Positions 17,575-24,380 of a stretch of 64,000 nucleotides of DNA are shown here, piece after piece. Position 1 is the first letter of the stretch. Each line of letters starts with the position of its first letter. A program made the translations under genes and the position numbers. The notes under the pieces are model-generated. The model searched no databases. It saw nothing but the letters and a program-made list of their open reading frames with translations, and had not been told where the DNA came from. The DNA is from an uncultured Prevotella sp. (lineage in GTDB: Bacteria > Bacteroidota > Bacteroidia > Bacteroidales > Bacteroidaceae), in assembly GCA_944320235.1 (NCBI GenBank), contig CALUGQ010000004.1:1-64000 (forward strand), given 5' to 3'.

Positions 17575-18173
17575 TCATTGTGGGGCGACATCCCAGAGCA
17601 CAGGCACGTCCTTGAACGTTATCATGCCCCTGTTGGCTGCGTTCACGTAGCAGCCGAGCTTTATTACCTGCATCACCTTGGCAGTCTTCTTTACGTCGGT
17701 GAACACGCCGTACTGGTCGTCGAGGGCCACCTTGACGGCTATTCCCTCGGTTACGTCTTTGAAATACTGGCCCATGGTGCCTGTAAGGTACGAGTTGCCG
17801 TCCTGGTCAACGGCCATGGTCTTCTCGCTGTTGATGCTTCCCCCGAAGCCTATGCGGCTCTTGTTGGCTTTCATCTTCACGCGCAGTACGAGGTAGACCG
17901 TGCCGTAGTTCTCCGACGTGCTTTTGCCATAAGCCCCCACAAGCTCTATGTCTGCCGCCTGTGCAAGCGGGTTTTGCATTGTGCCGCCCGATGGTATGGC
18001 TACCGTCGCGGCGCCCGCGGCAGCGTTGCCGGTGGTGGTCTGCTCGGTTCCGGTCACGGTTTCAAGCGCCTGTTTGGCTTTTTGAGTATGTTGCCCAGCT
18101 GTGCGTGGGCATTGGTGGCGCATAGGGAGGCCATGGCCAGGCATGCCAGCAGTGTCTTGAATGATTGTCTCAT
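17575..18173 (-). pseudogene. Secreted protein of unknown function, frameshifted after the signal peptide
   Basis: From the ATG at 18173 the frame encodes a good signal peptide (MRQSFKTLLACLAMASLCA, then TNAHAQLGNILKK) but then meets a stop. The following reading frame, from about 18080 to the stop at 17575, encodes KAKQALETVTGTEQTTTGN and a compact C-terminal domain of about 140 residues (ELVGAYGKSTSENYGTVYLV, KMKANKSRIGFGG, VKVALDDQYGVF). Adding one A to the A5 run at 18079-18083 (reverse strand) joins the two frames into a natural protein of about 199 residues. So this is a frameshift mutation, a sequencing error, or slippage-prone expression. No family recognised. Confidence 0.75.
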
Positions 18174-18239
18174 AAGCGTGTTTGTTTGTTGGTGAATAGC
18201 CTGCATGGCCTTTGCGGCCTTTCTTTTCCGGGTGCGGGG

Positions 18240-18647
18240 CTACTTGCCCGCGTCGATGCGCCAGTCGCCTGCGTCGTCGAGGCGCAGTTTCATGACGTCA
18301 TTCTTCTCTTCGCCGTCGCCGTATACTATTTTCATCTCTACGTTGGCGGTCTTACCGTCCTCCGCTACAGTCTCGGAGATGATTTCGTAATCCTTTATGC
18401 CGCCCTTCTTGTCGAGCGTCGACTCGGCCTTTGAGCGCAGCATGTCGGCGACGGCTTTCTTCTGCTCTTCCACGTTTTCGCCTTCCTTGGCGTTGATTAC
18501 CATGAGGTCTACGTAGCCCTCATAGTCCTTGTCCTGGATGCACTTCACGGCCTGCTTGGCCACGTCGCTGGGCGAGTTGCCTCCGCTGCAGGCAGCCATC
18601 ACGAGCGCAACGGCTGCGATGGCGATGAAACCGATGATTTTCTTCAT
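18240..18647 (-). CDS. DUF4878-type small lipoprotein
   Basis: A 135-residue lipoprotein: signal peptide MKKIIGFIAIAAVALVMAAC with lipid Cys at 20, followed by SGGNSPSDVAKQAVKCIQDK and a small NTF2-like fold (GEEKNDVMKLRLDDAGDWRI at the end). This matches the DUF4878/lumazine-binding-like lipoproteins of Bacteroidales, function unknown. There are no acidic residues right after the Cys, so it may stay periplasmic. The in-frame ATG at 18692 would bury the signal peptide and was not chosen. Confidence 0.82.
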   Translation of the reverse strand: MKKIIGFIAIAAVALVMAACSGGNSPSDVAKQAVKCIQDKDYEGYVDLMVINAKEGENVEEQKKAVADMLRSKAESTLDKKGGIKDYEIISETVAEDGKTANVEMKIVYGDGEEKNDVMKLRLDDAGDWRIDAGK

Positions 18648-18705
18648 TACTTCTTCAATTTTTAAAGGTTTGCAATTATTGGTGATTATCATTTCCTATG
18701 CGTGC

Positions 18706-19338
18706 TCAGAACTCAGCTATCACCCTCAGCGCAGGCGAGCTGCGGAAGTCTGACGGCAGTATCACGCCCTCCAGCCTCAGTCCCGGCAGGCTCAGGTTGT
18801 GGCGTGGCAGTGTGGCTATCGGCATCCCCGCGCCGGCGTAAGCCATTTCAACCAGCTCGCAGCAGTACAGCCTCACGGTGTCGCTGCAGTCGTAGTCGTG
18901 GTCGAAGAGTGCGCCCCGCCGGTACGCCCCGAGCGCTTTTGCCGCTGCGCGCCGTGCCGTCAGGCTGTCGGCGCATCGCATCACGCATCCGCGGTCGGCC
19001 CTTCCCGCGTCGTAATACCTTTCCGGCGGCTCCAGCTTCACCCTGTCGGGGTCGCCCTCGTAGTCGGGTTCGCCCGGCACGGCGTGCGCCACCATCAGCA
19101 CACCTGCCGAGTCTACCACTATGCCCACGTGCGAGTAGGCGCCTCCGCCGTCGGCCATGAGCACCGCCCGGCTGGCCATCCCGTTGCCGCGGCGCAGCAC
19201 CACGTCGCCCGGTTTCAGCTCTATGCCCGTGGGCAGCAGCACCCGGTGGTCTCCGTTGCTGTCCGTGCAGGCCAGCGCCAATGTCGAGGCCAGTGCCACG
19301 GCTGCCGCCTTGAGGGCTGCGTTGAGTTTCCTTTGCAC
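18706..19338 (-). CDS. YiiX/YebB-like NlpC/P60 cysteine hydrolase, lipoprotein
   Basis: A 210-residue lipoprotein starting at a GTG (19338), the only start giving a full signal peptide with lipobox LALAC (Cys 24). The mature domain is a permuted NlpC/P60-like (YiiX/DUF830) fold: LKPGDVVLRRGNG, AYSHVGIVVD with His at 70, and YCCELVEMAY with the likely nucleophile Cys 159. It should cleave amide bonds, perhaps in peptidoglycan; the substrate is unknown. A -7 box at 19344-19351 ends only 6 bases from the GTG, so the mRNA may be nearly leaderless. The open frame continues upstream into a repeat array, which is not coding. Confidence 0.82.
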   Translation of the reverse strand: MQRKLNAALKAAAVALASTLALACTDSNGDHRVLLPTGIELKPGDVVLRRGNGMASRAVLMADGGGAYSHVGIVVDSAGVLMVAHAVPGEPDYEGDPDRVKLEPPERYYDAGRADRGCVMRCADSLTARRAAAKALGAYRRGALFDHDYDCSDTVRLYCCELVEMAYAGAGMPIATLPRHNLSLPGLRLEGVILPSDFRSSPALRVIAEF

Positions 19339-19343
19339 ATTTG

Positions 19344-19351
19344 CAAAGATA
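19344..19351 (-). promoter_or_regulatory. -7 box directly abutting the YiiX-like start
   Basis: TATCTTTG on the reverse strand ends 6 bases before the GTG start, so transcription would begin at or within a few bases of the start codon. Confidence 0.5.
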
Positions 19352-19519
19352 GCGGTTATCTGCAAAAAACGGATGATTGTAAGCCGGTTATGGCAGTCAA
19401 TACGTAAAATAACCGAAGTCAATGCGTAAAATGCCGGTCTGTTTGTAAACTTTTGTGTGTCTTTCGTGGCGGGTGTATGCCTTGCGCGCAACAGCCTGGC
19501 TTGCCGGCTGTTGCGCGCA

Positions 19520-19607
19520 GGTGACCGTTTCGCGTTGCCGAACGGCCCGTTTTGGCGTATGAAACGGCCCGTATCAGGTCGTGATACGGGCCGTTTTGTG
19601 CGGCAGC
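19520..19607. repeat. 22-bp-period palindrome array C (about 4 units)
   Basis: Unit starts at 19520, 19542, 19564 and 19586. Cores are GGTGACCGTT, ACGGCCCGTT, ACGGCCCGTA and ACGGGCCGTT. GCCTGGCTTGCCGGC lies upstream. It sits between the GH43 gene and the YiiX-like gene, both on the reverse strand. Confidence 0.82.
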
Positions 19608-19684
19608 AATGCTTTTTTGCCCATTCCATCGGGCTTCTGTTTGTTTTTTTTCTGTGCGCCAGCACTGTCGGTGCTCGCCGTCAT

Positions 19685-20905
19685 TCAGTCGGCAAACTTC
19701 CTTGCCTTTGCCGCCGCCTTGCGCATTTGCTTGGCGTCGGAGCTGGTGGCGAGCACCCGGCGCGCCCGGGCGAGCAGTTCGCTGCGCTCGTCGAGCTGGC
19801 TGAGCGTGAGCGTGGGTGCGGGCCGCATGGCCAGGTCGTGTATGGCTGTGGCCAGCTCCGACCATGCCTCAAGCCTCTCGCGCTCGGCGGCGGAGATGTG
19901 CATCACGGAGCCGTGGCGCGGGGTGAACGTGCCGCGCGTGGGCGTGTCATGCACGTAAGTGAACTCCTTCAGGTCCTTGCTGCGGCAGAACTGGTAGTAG
20001 CCCTGGGCGTAGCAGTCGTACATTAATATATATTCGTCGCTGCCAATCAGGGGGAACACGCTCGAACCCTCCACCGGGTACTGCCCCGGTTTCTGCAGGT
20101 GGCGGTACTCCACGGCGTAGGGCCCGGTCAGCGTCTTGGCCGTGGCGCGCATCACGCCCTGCCGCGTCTTGAAGCCGTTGTTGGTGGTCGGGAGGCCCTC
20201 GTCCTTGAAGAAGAGCACGTACTCCTTGTTCTTCGCGTCGTAAATGATGTCGCCGTCGATGGCCGCCGTGCCGAAGTCGAACAGCAGCTTAGGCTCTGTG
20301 ATGTCGGTGAAGTCGTCGTTCACGTAGCTGTAGAAGAGCTTGAAGTGGGGCTGCCGCTTGCTTCCCACGGGGTATTCCCAGTCGTGGCGGCCTATGGAGT
20401 AGTATATCATGTACTTGCCCTCGGCCTCGTCCCATATCACCTGCGGCGCCCAAACGGCGTGCAGGTTCTTGCGGTCGAAGCCCTCAAGCTGGGGGAACCG
20501 CGTCGGGAAGTCGATGGCCGTGTGCTGCCAGTGCAGCAGGTCGGTGCTCTTCATCAGCACCAGCCCGTCGTTGCTCTGCCAGCCCTCGTCGGAGCGCATG
20601 TCCGTCATCACCATATAATAAGTCTTTCCGTCGCGCCCCCGGCAGATGTACGGGTCGCGTATGCTGTGCTTAAGCGCTATCGAGTCTGCCGCCACCACGG
20701 GCCTGCCGCCGTTGAGCGAGGTGTAGTTAAGCCCGTCGTCGCTCAGCGCATAGCGTACCTGCTCGCCCGATGGCGAGTTGTTCGAGAAGAAAGCGAAGAG
20801 GTAGCAGCTGTCCTGCGCCTCCGCCTGTGCCGCAGAGGCGGGCTGCGCGGCCAGCCCGAGCGCGAGGGCCGTGGCCGCCAGGAGTCTTGTCTTGCAGTGT
20901 GTCAT
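19685..20905 (-). CDS. Glycoside hydrolase family 43 protein, secreted
   Basis: A 406-residue secreted protein with signal peptide ending in ASAAQA. It shows the five-bladed propeller signature of GH43: catalytic base in HSIRDPYIC (Asp 84), the pKa-modulating Asp in WAPQVIWDEAEG (Asp 159), and the likely acid Glu in VEGSSVFP. GH43 enzymes act on arabinan, xylan or galactan side chains; the exact substrate cannot be read. The about 80 C-terminal residues are helical and basic, without a carbohydrate-binding module. The start was set at the ATG that opens the signal peptide. TATCTTTG at 20977-20984 is a likely -7 box. Confidence 0.88.
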   Translation of the reverse strand: MTHCKTRLLAATALALGLAAQPASAAQAEAQDSCYLFAFFSNNSPSGEQVRYALSDDGLNYTSLNGGRPVVAADSIALKHSIRDPYICRGRDGKTYYMVMTDMRSDEGWQSNDGLVLMKSTDLLHWQHTAIDFPTRFPQLEGFDRKNLHAVWAPQVIWDEAEGKYMIYYSIGRHDWEYPVGSKRQPHFKLFYSYVNDDFTDITEPKLLFDFGTAAIDGDIIYDAKNKEYVLFFKDEGLPTTNNGFKTRQGVMRATAKTLTGPYAVEYRHLQKPGQYPVEGSSVFPLIGSDEYILMYDCYAQGYYQFCRSKDLKEFTYVHDTPTRGTFTPRHGSVMHISAAERERLEAWSELATAIHDLAMRPAPTLTLSQLDERSELLARARRVLATSSDAKQMRKAAAKARKFAD

Positions 20906-20976
20906 GTCGGTTATGTATGGTTGGTTTCTGGCAGGCCATCCGCCGGGCGCAGCCCGTGGCGGCCATTCTCTGTCTG

Positions 20977-20984
20977 CAAAGATA
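20977..20984 (-). promoter_or_regulatory. -7 box of the GH43 gene
   Basis: TATCTTTG on the reverse strand, about 70 bases before the start. The upstream T-rich stretch lacks a well-placed TTG. Confidence 0.5.
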
Positions 20985-21173
20985 ATAAAAAAACGCAAAA
21001 CCCGTTGTTTCTGCGGCGGCTTTGCTCGGCGCAGGCGGCCTGTGAGCATGGCCATGGGCATGAATCCGCCTGCCGCCCGGGCCTCACGCCAGCTGATTTA
21101 ACATTTCACGATGCAGTATTTCCGGCCTTTCACAGACATTAATAGTGTTGCGCAGGCGCGCAAGCATGACTGT

Positions 21174-22817
21174 ATGGCAATTGACCTGGAACTGATAGAG
21201 CGGTGCAGGCGGGGCGACCGCCGCGCTTTCGGCGAGCTTTACGAGGCTTGCCGCGAGCCGTTGCTGCGCGTGTGCGAAGCCATAACGGGCGACGCCGAGG
21301 ACGCCGAGGACGTGCTCCACGACGGCTTCATCGTCATCATGGGCGGCATGGGGCAGCTCCGCGACAGCTCCAAGGCCTGGGGATGGATGCGCCGCATAAT
21401 GACCAACCTGGCCCTGTGCTACCGCGACGAGGCCGCGCGCACGGTGAGGCTGGGCGCTGCCGACGGTGCCGCCGGGTCGCCCGAGGAGGGCCGGGCCTCC
21501 GTTCCCGCCATCGAGGAGCTGCTCTCCATGGTGGACAGCCTGCCCGAAGGCTATGGCCGGGTGTTCCGCCTTGCGGTGCTCGACGGGCTGTCGCACGGAG
21601 AGATAGCCGCCATGCTGGGCATCGCCCCCAAGTCTTCCTCGTCGCAGCTCCGCCGCGCCCGCCTCGCCCTTCGGCGCATGATAAGCGCCCGTATGGGGCG
21701 CATCGTGTTGCTGGCGGTGGCCGTGCTCTCGGCCACGGGGCTGTTGTTGCTGCGCCGGGCGGACAAGGCCATGCCCGGCACAGGGCAACCCGCCGTGGCG
21801 CACCGAGGCATAAAGCCTGCTGCCGGGTCGGCTCAGGCTGCGCCTGGCAGTGCATCTGGCGGGTCGCTCCGCGCTCCGTCGCCCGTTGGCGGCGGCAATG
21901 TTGCAGTGTCGGCGACGCGCGGTGACACCCCGGCGGAGGCTTTGCGGCCTGTCTGCGCGGTGGCACTGCCGCGCCCGGGCACCCCCGCCCTATGTGCAAG
22001 ACCGCTCCCCTCTGGCTTCATCCCCACCGCCGCTTCGCTCCCGCCCCTGCCTGAAAGGCCGGCGCCGTGGCGCGCCAAGGTGCTGCCCTCGCTCGTCTCG
22101 GCAGGCGGCCTCTCGGCAGGCAGCATAGTGTCGCAGGCACTGCGGGCGGTCGGCGGAATCGGTTCCGGCACCCGGGGCGGCATAGAGACGTGGGAGGAAC
22201 TGAACCATTACCTCACTTACGAGGTGGGCGACGGCATGGATCCCCTCATGAAGGACGCGCTGACAAGGATAAGCCTTGGCAACGAGGGGCGCATAACCAC
22301 GCGCCGTAGCTTCGCCCCGCCGCTTGCCGTAGGCATCGGCCTGACCTGCCGCCTGGGCCGCAACTGGGAGATAGAGGCAGCCCTCCGCCTGACGATGCTG
22401 GCTGCGACGATGCAGACGGGCAGCTCCGACACGACGAACATCACCACCCGCCAGAGGGTGTGGTGCGCCGGTGTGCCGCTCGCCGTAAACTATACCGTGC
22501 TGTCGCGAGGCCGCTGGAGGATATACGCCACGGCGGGGCTGGCAGTCGACGTGCCGTTCAGGGCGACGTCGCACACGAGATTCAACGTTGACAACAAGGC
22601 TGTGCTCACACGCACGTCGCGCCCCGCGCTGCCCCCGGCGCAGCTGTCTGTCACGGCAGGGGCGGGCATAGGCTGCGAGCTGTGGCCCCACGTGGAGCTT
22701 TACGTCAGCCCCGGCGTGACGTGGCACGTGCCTGCCGGCCATGCCGCCACGCCTACGCTGTGGACCGAGCGGCCGCTGCAGCTGTCGCTCCCGGTGGGCA
22801 TAAGGCTGAGGTATTGA
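21174..22817 (+). CDS. ECF sigma factor fused to a TM helix and an outer-membrane beta-barrel-like domain
   Basis: A 547-residue fusion. Residues about 5-85 are sigma region 2 (LIERCRRGDRRAFGELYEA, DAEDVLHDGFIVIM) and 110-170 sigma region 4 (LPEGYGRVFRLAVLDGLSHG, then a helix-turn-helix ending SQLRRARLALRRM). A TM helix follows at 178-193 (VLLAVAVLSATGLLLL), then a Pro/Ala/Gly-rich linker to about 310, and from about 375 a barrel-like domain (PPLAVGIGLTCRLGRNWEI, RWRIYATAGLAVDVP, ending LSLPVGIRLRY) like the separate barrel proteins encoded behind Bacteroidales sigma factors. The sigma domain would be tethered to the inner membrane. No internal stop is seen. The start at 21174 fits the ECF N terminus; ATG 21111 is an alternative. 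Confidence 0.85.
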   Translation: MAIDLELIERCRRGDRRAFGELYEACREPLLRVCEAITGDAEDAEDVLHDGFIVIMGGMGQLRDSSKAWGWMRRIMTNLALCYRDEAARTVRLGAADGAAGSPEEGRASVPAIEELLSMVDSLPEGYGRVFRLAVLDGLSHGEIAAMLGIAPKSSSSQLRRARLALRRMISARMGRIVLLAVAVLSATGLLLLRRADKAMPGTGQPAVAHRGIKPAAGSAQAAPGSASGGSLRAPSPVGGGNVAVSATRGDTPAEALRPVCAVALPRPGTPALCARPLPSGFIPTAASLPPLPERPAPWRAKVLPSLVSAGGLSAGSIVSQALRAVGGIGSGTRGGIETWEELNHYLTYEVGDGMDPLMKDALTRISLGNEGRITTRRSFAPPLAVGIGLTCRLGRNWEIEAALRLTMLAATMQTGSSDTTNITTRQRVWCAGVPLAVNYTVLSRGRWRIYATAGLAVDVPFRATSHTRFNVDNKAVLTRTSRPALPPAQLSVTAGAGIGCELWPHVELYVSPGVTWHVPAGHAATPTLWTERPLQLSLPVGIRLRY

Positions 22818-22902
22818 CAGCGGGGGAAGAAAAAACGACTGACGCCGCGCAGTAAAACGCCGTTGCCCCCATCTTATGGTATGACGACAAACATACTGTA
22901 AG

Positions 22903-23679
22903 ATGCAGAAAAGACACAGCGACCGCCGAGCTTACTTCTACGAGCTGGCGCGGACTACACAACGGCACATCATGCCATACATAGACCGGTGGAAGCCCGC
23001 AGCCCCGGGCATGGACGTGCTTGAGCTGGGGTGCGGCGAGGGCGGTAACCTACTTCCCTACGCGCGGCGCGGCTGCAGGGTGACTGGCGTAGACCTCTGC
23101 GCCGGGCGCACGGAGCAGGCAAGGGCTTTCTTCGCCGAGGCTGGGGCCGAGGGGCGGTTTGTCTGTGCCGACATCACGGAGTGGGGCGACGGCGAGCATG
23201 GCTTCGACCTTATAATAATGCACGACGTGATAGAGCACGTGGCCGACAAGCGCGGTGCCATGGAGCGCGCCAGGCGGCTGCTGCGCCCGGGCGGGCGCGT
23301 GTTCGTGGCTTTCCCGTCGTGGCTGATGGCCTTCGGCGGACACCAGCAGATAGCCCGCAGCCGCCTTGTTTCGCACCTGCCGTTTGTCCACCTCCTGCCC
23401 CGCAGGTACTACCGCCAGCTGCTCTGTGCGTGCGGCGAGCGGCAGGATACCGTGGCCGAACTGATGGCCATACGCTCCACGCGCTGCACCATCGCGGCCT
23501 TTGCCGCCATTGCGCGGAGCGTGGGCTTCGCTGTAGAAGACGTGACGCCGTGGCTCGTCAACCCCCATTACGAGGCCAAGTTCGGCCTGCGCCCGCGCCG
23601 GCTCCCCACGCTGTTGTGCCGCCTGCCGGCAGTCCGCGACGTGCTCGCCAGCAGCTGTTTCTTCATGCTGCGGGCCTGA
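22903..23679 (+). CDS. Class I SAM-dependent methyltransferase
   Basis: A 258-residue cytoplasmic methyltransferase. Motif I is VLELGCGEGGNLLPYARRG (about 40-58), an acidic residue ends strand 2 (VTGVDLC), and motif post I/II includes DLIIMHDVIEHV and LLRPGGRVFVAFPSW. The C-terminal part (YYRQLL, AIARSVGFAVEDV) is like those of small-molecule or lipid methyltransferases near glycan genes. The substrate is unknown. It starts 85 bases after the sigma-barrel gene on the same strand, without an obvious promoter, so it could be co-transcribed. Confidence 0.87.
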   Translation: MQKRHSDRRAYFYELARTTQRHIMPYIDRWKPAAPGMDVLELGCGEGGNLLPYARRGCRVTGVDLCAGRTEQARAFFAEAGAEGRFVCADITEWGDGEHGFDLIIMHDVIEHVADKRGAMERARRLLRPGGRVFVAFPSWLMAFGGHQQIARSRLVSHLPFVHLLPRRYYRQLLCACGERQDTVAELMAIRSTRCTIAAFAAIARSVGFAVEDVTPWLVNPHYEAKFGLRPRRLPTLLCRLPAVRDVLASSCFFMLRA

Positions 23680-23775
23680 CGCGCCGCCTGTCCGGGCGTG
23701 GCAGAGCATAGGATAGGCATCATTGAAGGGTTAAAAAAGCGTTGCGTTTGTTAAATCCGCGTGTTTGTGGCCTAC

Positions 23776-23830
23776 CGTATTTCGCGAATTTGAAAATGAT
23801 ATGCATCTGGCCGCAAATTCGCGAAACACG
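23776..23830. repeat. 17-bp inverted repeat with 21-base spacer
   Basis: CGTATTTCGCGAATTTG (23776-23792) and CAAATTCGCGAAACACG (23814-23830) are inverted copies with one mismatch. There is no T run, so it is more likely an operator or mini-element than a terminator. Confidence 0.7.
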
Positions 23831-23909
23831 GGTGCGCTCCGTAAGTGGCTGATTGTGCGGTGCTCATGGCGGCGCTGTGGTTTGGCGTGCAGCGAATGGA
23901 AGCACTGAA

Positions 23910-24040
23910 ACGGCCGGAAACGCCACGTAAACGGCCGTTCCAGCTTTCAGGAATCGTCAGTTTTGCGCTGTAAAACGTCACATATTGCTGTATGAAACGG
24001 GCCGTTTGGGCTTCCGAAATGGCGCGTTTCGCGCGGAGAA
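23910..24040. repeat. 22-bp-period palindrome array D (degenerate, about 6 units)
   Basis: Recognisable cores start at 23910 (ACGGCCGGAA), 23931 (ACGGCCGTTC), 23997 (ACGGGCCGTT) and 24019 (ATGGCGCGTT). The 66-base gap between 23931 and 23997 is exactly three periods, and weak units at 23953 and 23975 (ACGTCACATA) keep the phase. The first step is 21 bp. Confidence 0.65.
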
Positions 24041-24296
24041 TCCTCGTTTTTCACCCATTTCATCGGCAGGTGCCGTTTCGTGACATCTCTTTCGCCAGAA
24101 AATGAAGTGTTAAATCCTGGAATCACAGCCCATGGGTCGCTGAGGTCTGTGGATGCCGATGTGAGCGCGGCTTTGTGTCCTGGCCCGGCGGCCTTTGCTC
24201 GTGACAGAGGCGTGGCCGTGATGTTCAGCCTGCTTCACGCGGCAGCTCCTGCGGGCGCCGTCGGGGCTTGGCGTGAGCCTTTTTCGGGCGTTTGTT

Positions 24297-24326
24297 TTGC
24301 CGTTTGCGCTAATTGTGCTATCTTTG
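24297..24326 (+). promoter_or_regulatory. -33/-7 promoter of leuS
   Basis: TTG, a 19-base spacer, then TATCTTTG, 54 bases before the leuS ATG. Confidence 0.75.
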
Positions 24327-24380
24327 CAGGGAATTATGCACATCCGATAATTCCACAATCAATGACAATTACACAAAGCA

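Larger units (their letters stand above)
23680..24296. other. About 600-bp non-coding region before leuS
   Basis: No convincing gene. It holds a 17-bp inverted repeat (23776-23830) and a degenerate 22-bp-period array (23910-24040). The remainder, 24041-24296, shows short frames only, none with recognisable protein character. Confidence 0.6.
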
